Under the pieces are notes generated by a model. The model saw only the letters and a list, made by a program, of their open reading frames with translations. It ran no database searches and was not told the DNA's origin. Made by a program: the position numbers and the translations under genes. A DNA stretch of 64,000 nt. It comes from Cytophagaceae bacterium. Lineage in GTDB: Bacteria; Bacteroidota; Bacteroidia; Cytophagales; Spirosomataceae. The stretch spans positions 124,001-188,000 of the forward strand of contig JAIXWQ010000013.1 in assembly GCA_027491195.1 (NCBI GenBank). The letters are read 5' to 3'. Shown here one piece after another: positions 15,310 to 23,417 of the stretch. Position 1 is the stretch's first letter. Each line of letters begins with the position of its first letter.

Positions 15310-15409
15310 ATTTCTCTTTAACTAGAGATCAATGTTGCAATTTTTGTAGGTAAACCTAAATATATATTGTAAAAAAAGATTTTCTCTAATCAAAAAAACG
15401 AAAGAAAAA

Positions 15410-15604
15410 TTAGATTTTCTTTACGTTGATAGCGTTTGCACCACGCTTTCCATCAGTAACTTCATAAGATACTGAATCATTTTCGCGGATAGTAACACCT
15501 GAAAGGCCAGTTACGTGTACGAAAATGTCTTCACCTGTTTGATCGTCAACGATGAATCCGAAACCTTTCGTCTCGTTGAAAAATTTTACTTTACCAGTTT
15601 GCAT
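15410..15604 (-). CDS. Cold-shock domain protein
   Basis: A 64-residue CspA-type single cold-shock domain: 'MQTGKVKFFNETKGFGFIVD' start with RNP1 'KGFGFI', RNP2-like 'DIFVHVT', and the Gly/Ala-rich end 'GKRGANAINVKKI'. These proteins bind single-stranded RNA/DNA and melt RNA structure. The frame stays open 31 codons upstream but that part lies in the transcribed leader; the ATG at 15604 gives the normal Csp length. A strong promoter is about 55 bases upstream. A weak GATT/AATC hairpin with seven T (15371-15391) lies just past the stop. Confidence 0.95.
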   Translation of the reverse strand: MQTGKVKFFNETKGFGFIVDDQTGEDIFVHVTGLSGVTIRENDSVSYEVTDGKRGANAINVKKI

Positions 15605-15657
15605 AAAAAAAATGTTAAAAATATTAATGCCATCCAGACGAAAGTCTTTCAAGCTCT

Positions 15658-15687
15658 CAAATGTAGAGAAAAAAGAATTGCATGCAA
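15658..15687 (-). promoter_or_regulatory. Promoter of the cold-shock gene (TTG-N19-TAnnTTTG)
   Basis: On the minus strand a TTG (15687-15685), 19 bases, then TACATTTG (15665-15658). This is a full match to the Bacteroidota -33/-7 consensus and implies a leader of about 50 nt. The leader and the upstream 100 bp are very A/T rich. Confidence 0.75.
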
Positions 15688-15788
15688 GACTTTTCAAATA
15701 AATATTCCATTATTTAAAAAATTAATGTAATAATAATTATTTTTTATATAATTATTTTGATAATAAGTAAAATACGTTTAATATTGAC

Positions 15789-15796
15789 TAAATTTG
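15789..15796 (+). promoter_or_regulatory. TAnnTTTG element for the PspC gene
   Basis: TAAATTTG located 19 nt before the ATG. The region between here and 15690 is A/T-rich with several ATTATTTT runs and no further gene that I can see. Confidence 0.45.
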
Positions 15797-15815
15797 TTTC
15801 TTCAATCAGCTCACT

Positions 15816-16037
15816 ATGGAAAAACTGAAATTTTTTGTTGAGAATCAGGCATTTGGCGTTTGTACTCACTTGGGAGAGAAGTTTAAAATTTCCACTAGTA
15901 GCATTCGGTTGTACTTCATTTATACCTCGTTTATCACGATGGGTTCCCCTGTCATTATTTATTTGATTTTAGCATTTTGGATGAATATCCGTCGCTATCT
16001 ACGTCAAAGAAATAACCCAAGTGTTTGGGATATTTAA
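15816..16037 (+). CDS. Small PspC-domain membrane protein
   Basis: A 73-residue protein with a cytosolic start (MEKLKFFVENQAFGVCTHLG), then 'GEKFKISTSSIRLYFIYTSF' and one strong membrane segment ('MGSPVIIYLILAFWMNI'). The pattern 'GVC..LG.....S...R' is that of the PspC domain, found in phage-shock and envelope-stress proteins; here it is the whole protein. Its role in this lineage is unknown. The TAA stop shares four bases (TTAA) with the stop of the convergent glycosyltransferase gene. Confidence 0.75.
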   Translation: MEKLKFFVENQAFGVCTHLGEKFKISTSSIRLYFIYTSFITMGSPVIIYLILAFWMNIRRYLRQRNNPSVWDI

Positions 16038-17038
16038 AATTTCAGTTGATTGAATTTCTTTTTGCCTTCTAAGAAATAGGCTTTTAAAATGCTTCCCTGG
16101 TAGCTCTGAGGCCACATTTTTTGTAGGTCAGCGGGTAAGTTGTGTTTTTCTTTTACAGAAAACAGGTAGACGTAAAATCCGTAATGTGCCTTCAGGATAG
16201 CCGTGAAGGAAGAAAATTTACCCTCTGTTAAGAACTTGACTCCAGCAATTCCATCCAAAATCATACGTAGGAAGATAGTGAAGAATCGCTGGGAGGGTTC
16301 TAGGTTTTTGTAAAGTAAAATCAGGTTGTTACGGAAATTCAAATAGGTTTTGAAAGGGTTTTCTTTGTTCAAAGTTCCTCCGCCTACGTGTAATACCTCA
16401 CTCTCAGCTACAGCCGCAATGGTATATCCTGCTCTCTGCATGCGCCAGCATAAATCAATTTCCTCCATGTGTGCGAATAAATAGGCATCTAATCCACCTA
16501 CTTTTTGGTAAACATCTGCACGAACCATTAAACATGCGCCAGTGGCCCAGTTTACAGTAGCGGTCGCATATTGTCCTTCGCTTTTTTCTAGTGTATCAAA
16601 AAGGCGGCCTCGACAAAAAGGATAACCATAACTATCCCAATACCCACCAGCAGCGCCTGCATATTCAAAATGATCCGATTTTTGATAATCTAAAAGATAG
16701 GGTTGTGCGGCACCTACCAGAGGATTCGCTTCAAAATGCGCCAATAAAGGTGCAAGCCAGCCCTTGCGTGGGGCTATGTCTGAATTCATCAAGACATAAT
16801 AGTCGGCTTTGATTTGGCCTAATGCAAAATTATAACCTCCCGCATAACCTAGATTTTCTGCCCAAGAGATCACGGACACCTGAGGAAATGAAGTGGATAA
16901 TAAATGTAAGGAATCGTCTTGAGAACCATTGTCTGCCACATAAATAGTTGCATCGGGAGTGTTTTCCAATACGATGGGCAAGAAATCAGCGAGGAATTTC
17001 CGACCATTATAATTCAAAATGACGACGGCGACAGACAT
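16034..17038 (-). CDS. Glycosyltransferase family 2
   Basis: A 334-residue GT-A-fold glycosyltransferase: 'MSVAVVILNYNGRKFLADFL' opening, 'IYVADNGSQDDSLHLL', the DxD-equivalent 'YVLMNSDIAPRKGWLAPLL' and 'HMEEIDLCWRMQRAGY', the acceptor-side ED motif typical of rhamnosyltransferase-like GT2 enzymes. It probably builds a surface polysaccharide or LPS; donor and acceptor are unknown. The open frame extends 39 codons upstream, but the true start is the ATG right before the Rossmann-like strand. That ATG is only 4 nt after a TACCTTTG promoter element, so the mRNA may be leaderless. Confidence 0.88.
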   Translation of the reverse strand: MSVAVVILNYNGRKFLADFLPIVLENTPDATIYVADNGSQDDSLHLLSTSFPQVSVISWAENLGYAGGYNFALGQIKADYYVLMNSDIAPRKGWLAPLLAHFEANPLVGAAQPYLLDYQKSDHFEYAGAAGGYWDSYGYPFCRGRLFDTLEKSEGQYATATVNWATGACLMVRADVYQKVGGLDAYLFAHMEEIDLCWRMQRAGYTIAAVAESEVLHVGGGTLNKENPFKTYLNFRNNLILLYKNLEPSQRFFTIFLRMILDGIAGVKFLTEGKFSSFTAILKAHYGFYVYLFSVKEKHNLPADLQKMWPQSYQGSILKAYFLEGKKKFNQLKF

Positions 17039-17042
17039 GCCA

Positions 17043-17050
17043 CAAAGGTA
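17043..17050 (-). promoter_or_regulatory. TAnnTTTG element immediately before the GT2 start
   Basis: TACCTTTG, then four bases, then ATG on the minus strand. Transcription starting at the usual distance from this element would begin on or next to the start codon. Confidence 0.5.
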
Positions 17051-17089
17051 ATCGAAAACAATCAAATTAGAATTTCTTTCAGAAAGATG

Positions 17090-17097
17090 TATTTTTG
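17090..17097 (+). promoter_or_regulatory. TAnnTTTG element for the amino-acid permease
   Basis: TATTTTTG, 26 nt before the permease ATG. No clear -33 TTG. Confidence 0.45.
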
Positions 17098-17123
17098 TTC
17101 CTTCATTAACAATTTGACAACCT

Positions 17124-18848
17124 ATGTGGTCCAGCTTTTTTCGCAAGAAATCCATCGATAAAATTATTTCAGATCAATTAGAGATCGAAAGTTTAGAGGG
17201 TAATTCCTTGGATCGCAACCTGGGTGTGCGTGACCTGACCTTCATGGGGGTGGCTGCTATTATCGGCGCTAGTATTTTCTCTGCGATCGGTCAAGCCTCA
17301 GCGAATGGAGGTCCCGCCGTTTCTATGTTATTTGTTTTTACGGCCATGGCCTGTATGTTTACGGCCTTCTGTTATGCTCGTTTCGCTGCTACAGTGCCTA
17401 TTTCTGGAAGTGCTTATACCTATGCTTATACGAGTTTAGGGGAGATTGTTGCTTGGATTTTGGGCTGGAATTTGCTCTTAGAATACGCGATTTCGAACGT
17501 GGCAGTGGCCATTTCTTGGTCTAAATACTTTGTGGATCTATTAGAAGGTTTAGGAATTCATGTGCCTGAGTTCATGACGATGGATTATTTATCTGCCAAA
17601 AGAGCCTTCACCGAAACGACCGCCGCACTTGCCTCAGGTCAGAAATTTGAAGCTTTGTCAGTGAATTTAAGAGAAGGGTACACGGCCTATTTATCGGCTC
17701 CGACCATTTTTGGCTGGCATTTTGTTGCAAATATCCCAGCTCTTTTAATCACGGTAGCCATCACGTATTTAGTATATATCGGTATCAAGGAGTCAAAAAA
17801 CACGAACAATATTCTCGTGGTATTAAAGCTTTTAGTGATTATGATAGTCGTTGGTGTAGGGGCCTTTTATGTGCAGGTAGAGAACTGGACGCCCTTTGCA
17901 CCGAATGGAATCTCTGGTGTTTTGAAAAGTGTGGCAGCCGTTTGTTTTGCTTACATAGGATTCGACTCGATTTCTACGACAGCAGAAGAATGTAAGAATC
18001 CGCAGCGGGATATTCCTAAAGCCATGATGTATGCCTTGATCATTTGCACGGTTTTATACGTGTTAGTGACCTTGGTTTTGACCGGCATTGTGCCGTCTGG
18101 AAATTTAGCAGGGATTGAGGATCCTTTGGCCTTCATGTTCATGCAAGTAGGCTTGCCAGGAGTAGCCGGAATCGTAGCAGCAAGTGCCGTAATCGCTTTA
18201 ACTTCAGCTTTATTAGTGTATCAATTAGGCCAGCCACGCATCTGGATGACCATGTCACGTGATGGTTTATTGCCAAAAGCCTTCTCCCGCATTCACCCTA
18301 AATACCGCACTCCTTCGTTCTCCACCATCATGACCGGAGTCCTAGTCGGTGTTCCAGCCTTGTTTGCGAACCTTGAAGAGGTGATTAATTTGAGCTCCAT
18401 TGGTACTTTATTCGCCTTCGTTTTAGTTTGCGGGGGTGTATTAGTTCTAGATCTTGACCCAGAGAATCAAAAGAAATCTAAATTCAAGATCCCTTACATT
18501 AACTCAAGCTATTATGTAGGTTTATCCTTGATTTTAGCTCTTGCGTTAATCGTAAATGCTGGTGTAAATCTGGGTGAATGGCTTCAGGGATTGTATTCAG
18601 GCGAAGCAAAAGCGGATCACGTAATCATGGCCGGTTTCTTCTTAATCTGGGCAGTGATGGCCTTTTTCAGTGTTACGAAGAAATTATCATTAATCCCCGT
18701 ATTAGGTCTATTAGTTAATCTATACTTAATGACTCAAATGGGCGCCACGAACTGGGAACGCTTTCTGTATTGGTGCTTGGCGGGTGTGTTGATTTATTTT
18801 GGATATAGTTATCGGAAGTCGAAATTGAATGTTAAGCTGAAAGCTTAA
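17124..18848 (+). CDS. APC-superfamily amino-acid permease
   Basis: A 574-residue inner-membrane transporter with about 12-14 hydrophobic segments. The consensus substrate-site motif 'GVAAIIGASIFSAIGQAS' lies in TM1 (about residue 40), with 'ARFAATVPISGSAYTYAYTSLGE' in TM3, 'CFAYIGFDSISTTAEECKNPQRDIP' (about 275) and 'GQPRIWMTMSRDGLLP' (about 370). These are characteristic of the cationic-amino-acid-transporter/YfnA-type branch. The substrate is probably an amino acid; the exact one is not determined. The heptad arm of repeat element D starts five bases after the stop. Confidence 0.9.
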   Translation: MWSSFFRKKSIDKIISDQLEIESLEGNSLDRNLGVRDLTFMGVAAIIGASIFSAIGQASANGGPAVSMLFVFTAMACMFTAFCYARFAATVPISGSAYTYAYTSLGEIVAWILGWNLLLEYAISNVAVAISWSKYFVDLLEGLGIHVPEFMTMDYLSAKRAFTETTAALASGQKFEALSVNLREGYTAYLSAPTIFGWHFVANIPALLITVAITYLVYIGIKESKNTNNILVVLKLLVIMIVVGVGAFYVQVENWTPFAPNGISGVLKSVAAVCFAYIGFDSISTTAEECKNPQRDIPKAMMYALIICTVLYVLVTLVLTGIVPSGNLAGIEDPLAFMFMQVGLPGVAGIVAASAVIALTSALLVYQLGQPRIWMTMSRDGLLPKAFSRIHPKYRTPSFSTIMTGVLVGVPALFANLEEVINLSSIGTLFAFVLVCGGVLVLDLDPENQKKSKFKIPYINSSYYVGLSLILALALIVNAGVNLGEWLQGLYSGEAKADHVIMAGFFLIWAVMAFFSVTKKLSLIPVLGLLVNLYLMTQMGATNWERFLYWCLAGVLIYFGYSYRKSKLNVKLKA

Positions 18849-18853
18849 CATTC

Positions 18854-19007
18854 AAAGCATAAAGCATAAAGAATAAATTATAAAGTTGGAATAAAAAATG
18901 GGCTGAATTTTCAGCCCATTTTTTATGATTAAGAAACACATTTCACAAATCGTTGCGAAGCAACAACCTTCTTTATTCTTTGTGCTTTATTCTTTATGCT
19001 TTATAAG
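18854..19007. repeat. Heptad-armed palindromic element, copy D
   Basis: The left arm has AAAG at 18854, 18861, 18868 and 18882 (AAAT at 18875); the right arm has CTTT at 18971, 18978, 18985, 18992 and 18999. The usual ATCCGC hairpin is missing. After the shared TTGGAAT there is instead a strong terminator (18891-18926), followed by the shared GAAACACATTTCACAAA piece and a GTTGC-GAA-GCAAC hairpin (18952-18964). It fills the whole convergent gap between the permease and Zn-peptidase genes. Confidence 0.86.
18891..18926 (+). terminator. Symmetrical terminator inside element D
   Basis: A 16-bp perfect stem (18891-18906 with 18911-18926), ATTT loop, core TGGGCTGA/TCAGCCCA, with A6 and T6 on the two sides, so it can serve both convergent genes. 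Confidence 0.92.
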
Positions 19008-19013
19008 AAATGA

Positions 19014-19694
19014 TTAATCATTTCGTCTCCCATTCAACAAATTCAAATAATAAAGCAACTGGGCTAGCATACCCAAGGCAGCCACCACATAGGTCATTGC
19101 AGCCCACCAAAGCGCATCTTTCGACATCGCATATTCAGAAGGCGTAACGATTCCTTTTTCTTTGATCCAGTTTAAGGCTCTATTTGAAGCATCGAATTCA
19201 ACAGGTAAAGTAACGAAGCTAAACAAGGTAGCCATCGCGAAAAGAGCTACACCAATGGCCAAAAGGGTAGAGTTTCCAGTGGAATACAGGGCGAACATGC
19301 CTATCATCAATAAGATGGGCATAAATCCGTTGGCAATACTTAACATGGGCACCATGGCGCTACGGAACTGTAGGAAGGAATAAGCTCTTGCGTGTTGGAC
19401 TGCGTGACCACATTCGTGGGCAGCAACCGCAGCAGCTGCGGCGTTTCGGCCATGGTACACATCCGCACTTAAATTTACAGTTCTGTTAGCTGGATTATAG
19501 TGGTCGGTTAACTGGCCTTCTACCGAAATGATTTGTACATCTGAGATTCCGTGGTCTGCTAACATCTGGGCAGCAATTTCTTGTCCAGATAAATTGCTTT
19601 GCAAAGGCGTTTGGGAATAGGTTTTAAACTTTGATTTTAGTCGCCAAGAGATAAGCATACCTGCGACCCCGAAAATAATGGCAATGAAATACAT
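19014..19694 (-). CDS. Zinc metallopeptidase, YugP/DUF2134-type membrane protease
   Basis: A 226-residue membrane protein with an N-terminal hydrophobic segment (about 1-17), the zinc motif HExxH in 'VAAHECGHAVQHA' (about residue 92), and three more membrane segments (about 115-135, 140-160, 195-215). This is the layout of the 'zinc metallopeptidase' family represented by Bacillus YugP. The physiological substrate is unknown. It is followed 4 bp upstream in transcript order by the heptose-phosphate adenylyltransferase gene, so it is the last gene of a three-gene minus-strand unit. Confidence 0.85.
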   Translation of the reverse strand: MYFIAIIFGVAGMLISWRLKSKFKTYSQTPLQSNLSGQEIAAQMLADHGISDVQIISVEGQLTDHYNPANRTVNLSADVYHGRNAAAAAVAAHECGHAVQHARAYSFLQFRSAMVPMLSIANGFMPILLMIGMFALYSTGNSTLLAIGVALFAMATLFSFVTLPVEFDASNRALNWIKEKGIVTPSEYAMSKDALWWAAMTYVVAALGMLAQLLYYLNLLNGRRND

Positions 19695-19698
19695 AGAA

Positions 19699-20184
19699 TT
19701 ATTGTTTAAGTTTTTGAATGATTTTGGTGGTTGAATAGTCTGGCACTAAGGCGATGGTTTTTACTTCCCCGCCAGCGGCGATTACTTCTTTGGCCCCTAC
19801 AATCGTCTCAATCGTATAATCGTCACCCTTTACTAACACATCAGGAGTCAATGCCTGAATGAGTTCTAAGGGGGTCGACTCCCCGAAAATAATCACCATC
19901 GAAACAAATCCCAAAGCCGCGATCAGGCGCGCCCGAGCATATTCCGAATTAATGGGTCTCTCGACTCCTTTTTCTAGGGTACGAACAGAGGCGTCAGAGT
20001 TAACCGCGACGATCATTTGGGTGCCAAATTCGCTCGATTTTTCTAAATAGTCCACATGTCCTAAATGCAAAATATCGAAACAGCCATTAGTGAAAACGAC
20101 TCTGTCTCCGTCCTTTTTCCAAGCTTTACGACGCTCAATAGCTTCAGATAGCGTGACTATTTTATGTTCAGTTCTGTTCGACAC
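19699..20184 (-). CDS. rfaE2: D-glycero-beta-D-manno-heptose 1-phosphate adenylyltransferase
   Basis: A 161-residue cytidylyltransferase-fold nucleotidyltransferase corresponding to the C-terminal half of HldE: 'VVFTNGCFDILHLGHVDYLE' (HxGH, about residue 39), 'AVNSDASVR' and 'VLVKGDDYTIETIVG'. It would make ADP-heptose for LPS core. The kinase half is a separate gene in organisms of this type and is not adjacent. The start is a GTG at 20184, 17 bp inside the upstream flippase-like gene; there is no ATG before the HxGH motif. Confidence 0.88.
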   Translation of the reverse strand: MSNRTEHKIVTLSEAIERRKAWKKDGDRVVFTNGCFDILHLGHVDYLEKSSEFGTQMIVAVNSDASVRTLEKGVERPINSEYARARLIAALGFVSMVIIFGESTPLELIQALTPDVLVKGDDYTIETIVGAKEVIAAGGEVKTIALVPDYSTTKIIQKLKQ

Positions 20185-21151
20185 GAGACGAAATTTTGGG
20201 TAAAAATAAAGTAAGTATAAAACTAAATCCCCCTAATAACAAGAGGGTGATCATTTGAGTTCCGTGGAAAAAGGTGGCCAGCATAAATCCGTCTTTGTAG
20301 GCCAGGGAATAGAAAACGAATGCAGAGGCCACTAAACTGTGGTAGGCGCCTATACCTCCTTGAGTAGGAGTGGCCATTCCGAAAGTTCCCATCACTAAAA
20401 CAGTTAATGCGGCGCTGAGGCCTAGGTTTTCGCTGATAGGGAAGGCTAAAAATAGGGTATAAGTGCTCAGGTAATAACAAAGCCAGATTCCGATGCTGTA
20501 GGCGATGAATTTTCCTGGAGCTTCCAGATTTCGAATGCTACCTATTCCTGCGATCCAGCCTAGTATCATTTTGCCGATTTTGGATTCTTCTCCTATATTT
20601 TGAAGGAAATCCTTAAACTTCCAAAGCACCCCTAATCCAATTAAACCAAGAGCAGAAGCGGCGATAATTAGCGTTCCTGAAGGTAAATGCAGGGTAGGGA
20701 AAAGGCTTTTTTGAAGCGGTTCCCATTCGAATAAGAACGTAATTCCGACTAAAACGACTAGGCTTAATAGGTCGACAATTCTTTCGGTGATTACAGTGCC
20801 AAAAGATTCTTCAAACGGAATGTCTGCGGTCTTTTTCAAAGATCCACAACGGGATACTTCGCCTAAACGGGGGACTAGAAAATTCGCAAAGTATCCGATA
20901 AGGACGGCAGAAAAAGTGCGCACTGTGCCGGGTTGATAGGACATGGCGCTTAACAGTTGCTCCCAACGCAAGGCGCGGAACAGATGCGAAAGGATAGCAA
21001 TCACCACGGATACGGCTACCCAATTATAATCGGCTTGCTGGAAGGTCTGAAGGATATCATTCCAATGCAATTGGCTTTTGGAAAAAGCCCAATACAACAA
21101 ACCAGCTGCTAATAAACTTGAAATAAGGTATTTTATTATCGACTTGAGCAT
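20168..21151 (-). CDS. Lysylphosphatidylglycerol synthase-type flippase domain protein
   Basis: A 327-residue protein with about eight membrane segments and the conserved UPF0104/LPG_synthase_TM features: 'SVVIAILSHLFRALRWEQLL' (about 50-69), 'NFLVPRLGEVSRCGSLKK' (about 90-107), 'ITERIVDLLSL' and 'GMATPTQGGIGAYHSL' (about 255). The aminoacyl-transfer domain of MprF is absent, so a flippase-like role for lipid or glycolipid is the usual guess. Overlap with rfaE2 suggests a link to LPS or envelope assembly. Confidence 0.85.
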   Translation of the reverse strand: MLKSIIKYLISSLLAAGLLYWAFSKSQLHWNDILQTFQQADYNWVAVSVVIAILSHLFRALRWEQLLSAMSYQPGTVRTFSAVLIGYFANFLVPRLGEVSRCGSLKKTADIPFEESFGTVITERIVDLLSLVVLVGITFLFEWEPLQKSLFPTLHLPSGTLIIAASALGLIGLGVLWKFKDFLQNIGEESKIGKMILGWIAGIGSIRNLEAPGKFIAYSIGIWLCYYLSTYTLFLAFPISENLGLSAALTVLVMGTFGMATPTQGGIGAYHSLVASAFVFYSLAYKDGFMLATFFHGTQMITLLLLGGFSFILTLFLPKISSRVEQN

Positions 21152-21225
21152 CTTGTTTGTAAATCTGATCGCAAATTAAAGACCTTTCATTGTATAATGA
21201 TGGTGATAATCCGATTATTTTTTTG

Positions 21226-21233
21226 TATTTTTG
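21226..21233 (+). promoter_or_regulatory. TAnnTTTG element for the starch-synthase-like gene
   Basis: TATTTTTG, 42 nt before the ATG at 21276. The TTG that would extend the frame to 21231 lies within it, which argues against the longer start. Confidence 0.5.
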
Positions 21234-21275
21234 CAATGTTTTTTGGGGTATTTTGCCCCTAGTAATCAAATTAGA

Positions 21276-22085
21276 ATGGCCAAATTACGTATTCTTTACG
21301 TTTCAAGTGAGGTAGATCCTTTTCAAAACACGTCTAAAATTGCTGATTTCGTTCGTGCCCTTCCTACAGCCATGCAGGAGAGAGGGATGGAAATTAGAAT
21401 TTTAGTGCCGCGATTCGGTTCGATCAATGAGCGTAAAAACCGATTGCACGAAGTTGTTCGTCTTTCTGGTATTACCATTCCAATGGGAGAGGAAGAAAAG
21501 CCTTTAACCATTAAAGTAGCGAGTATTCCTGCTGCGAAATTACAAGTATACTTCATCGATAACGAAGATTATTACCAACGTAAATATGTGCTTAACGACA
21601 AGGAAGGTGCATTTTATGCGGACAATCACGAGCGTGCTATTTTCTTCTGCAAAGGAGCATTAGAGACGGTAGTGAAGTTAGGATGGGCACCTGATATCAT
21701 TCACTGTAATGATTGGATGTCAAGTTTAGTGCCTTTGTATATTTCGACGCATTACCAAAATCACCCGATTTACAAGGATTCGAAAACTATTTTCTCTCCA
21801 CACAATTCTGCTTTTGATTTTACGTTTGAAGCAGACGATCTGATCGAAAAAGTAAAGATCGGAGATTTAGACGAAGCACACTTAGGTAGCTTAGCCGGTG
21901 GAAATTACGAAGCATTTATTAAGATAGGTGCAGAGTATGCTGACAAAATAGTTTCTTTAGAAAATGCGGATAATACCCGTATCCAATCGATTATTGATGA
22001 ATATCAACATAAAACCTCTCAAAACATTGCCGATAATGACCTCGATTTCTTCGAAAAAACGTACTTGGAAATGTCCGGCAATTAA
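21276..22085 (+). CDS. Degenerate starch/glycogen-synthase N-terminal domain protein
   Basis: A 269-residue protein equal to only the GT5 catalytic N-terminal domain: 'MAKLRILYVSSEVDPFQ', 'YFIDNEDYYQRK', 'DIIHCNDWMSSLVPLYI'. The C-terminal GT1-type half, needed for ADP-glucose binding across the cleft, is absent. The N-terminal KTGGL motif of active glycogen synthases is replaced by NTSKI ('PFQNTSKIADFVRALP'). This argues for a pseudoenzyme or regulatory protein rather than a glucan synthase. Homologues that I recall in other Bacteroidota have the same size and the same loss. The gene overlaps the following DUF4270 lipoprotein by 50 bp. Confidence 0.85.
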   Translation: MAKLRILYVSSEVDPFQNTSKIADFVRALPTAMQERGMEIRILVPRFGSINERKNRLHEVVRLSGITIPMGEEEKPLTIKVASIPAAKLQVYFIDNEDYYQRKYVLNDKEGAFYADNHERAIFFCKGALETVVKLGWAPDIIHCNDWMSSLVPLYISTHYQNHPIYKDSKTIFSPHNSAFDFTFEADDLIEKVKIGDLDEAHLGSLAGGNYEAFIKIGAEYADKIVSLENADNTRIQSIIDEYQHKTSQNIADNDLDFFEKTYLEMSGN

Positions 22086-23406
22086 ATGGGTAGGAATTCT
22101 TTCCTTATTCCTTGCATCCTGTGATACACCTAAAGAAATCGGCGACGATTTGTTTAGCGTGGAGGTGGGTTTGAATTATTCAGATACGTTAACGGTTAAA
22201 TCGTCATCAGTTCTGATTGATTCTATCTATACAGGTTCTCCTAGCACCATGTTAGTGGGAAATTACAATCATCCAGTACTCGGATTAGCTGAATCTGCGG
22301 TTTTTACGCAGGTTTCCAGCATCGATACCTTATTCGCGAAAGCAACTTCGGTGTATGATTCACTCACTTTACGTTTAGCGTATTCAGGTTACCAAGGGGA
22401 TACTACGAAGACTCAAACTTTAAGCGTATACCGTTTATTGGATAGTTTAAGCAGAGGAACTGATTATTTTGCAAACTCTACGATTCGTTCAGATGCGGCT
22501 ATTTTAGGGCGTCATACCTTTGCTCCGCGACCTATCCGAACAAAAGCGATGAATGGAGATTCTGTTCGATACGATACGCTTCGTTTCAGGATGTCAGATA
22601 CCTTTGGTCGTGAATTGTTGAGTAAATATGCGGAGACAACAGTAGCCGCTGGTGGTAAAGGGTTTAGAGATTTTTTCCCAGGTTTGTTGTTCAAATCAAC
22701 TTCTAGTTCACCGGCTGCTTTGCTTGGTTTTAATCCGGGTTATTCAAGAATGACGTTGTATTTCCACAATCCTGGAGAAACGACAAGCTACAGTATGGAT
22801 TACTATTTTAGTCTTTCCAATGCGATTTTACCGGAGTTATTAGCTCGTTTCAATCAAATTAAGTCCACTAAATCCGGCGCCTTAAGTGCCTTGCAAAACC
22901 CTGGAAATATTGTTTCTTCTACTAATACTAGTGGATTAACCTATATCCAAGCAGGAACTGGAGTAGCGACGAAAGTGGAGTTTCCTTATTTGTTGAACTT
23001 GAAAGGGAATCGTAACGTAGCGGTGAACAAGGCAGAATTAGTTCTGACAGCAGCTGATAATATCGATTTACAGCAAACGATTGGTCAACTTTCCATTGTT
23101 GAAACGAATGCCACGAATCGTACGTTGCGAAATAGTTACGGGTTGAAATATTTGTTATCAGAAGGCGGTGGGAGTGTCTTAACGGCGGCCATTGATCCAG
23201 CTTCGAAAACGTATACGTTCAATGTGACTACCGCGATGCAATCGCTTTTAGTGGGTAAGCAAGCTAATTTGGGTTGGTTAATTACCCCAGCCTTGACCTC
23301 TAATTCAGCGGGTAATACGAGAATCATCAATGAGAGTGCACGCTTTGTGCCCTTACAAGCAATGAAGGCTCGTTTGAAGATCTATTATTCTTATATTGCC
23401 AAATAA
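22036..23406 (+). CDS. DUF4270 domain lipoprotein
   Basis: A 456-residue secreted lipoprotein: positively charged start (MTSISSKKRTWK), hydrophobic stretch and lipobox 'LFLASC' with Cys about residue 29, followed by 'DTPKEIGDDLF', the usual opening of DUF4270 proteins in Bacteroidota. The rest is beta-rich with many Ser/Thr/Tyr. Function unknown; probably outer-membrane associated. The open frame extends to 21964, but the Met just before the signal peptide (22036) is the sensible start. It overlaps the end of the starch-synthase-like gene by 50 bp in another frame, so the pair is translationally linked. Confidence 0.85.
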   Translation: MTSISSKKRTWKCPAIKWVGILSLFLASCDTPKEIGDDLFSVEVGLNYSDTLTVKSSSVLIDSIYTGSPSTMLVGNYNHPVLGLAESAVFTQVSSIDTLFAKATSVYDSLTLRLAYSGYQGDTTKTQTLSVYRLLDSLSRGTDYFANSTIRSDAAILGRHTFAPRPIRTKAMNGDSVRYDTLRFRMSDTFGRELLSKYAETTVAAGGKGFRDFFPGLLFKSTSSSPAALLGFNPGYSRMTLYFHNPGETTSYSMDYYFSLSNAILPELLARFNQIKSTKSGALSALQNPGNIVSSTNTSGLTYIQAGTGVATKVEFPYLLNLKGNRNVAVNKAELVLTAADNIDLQQTIGQLSIVETNATNRTLRNSYGLKYLLSEGGGSVLTAAIDPASKTYTFNVTTAMQSLLVGKQANLGWLITPALTSNSAGNTRIINESARFVPLQAMKARLKIYYSYIAK

Positions 23407-23417
23407 ACTCCGGCATA

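Noticed and set aside
15605-15815. Extra small gene or structured RNA in the A/T-rich csp-pspC gap
   Set aside because: Only low-complexity A/T sequence, the csp leader and promoter elements are visible; open frames here are extensions of csp or its antisense.
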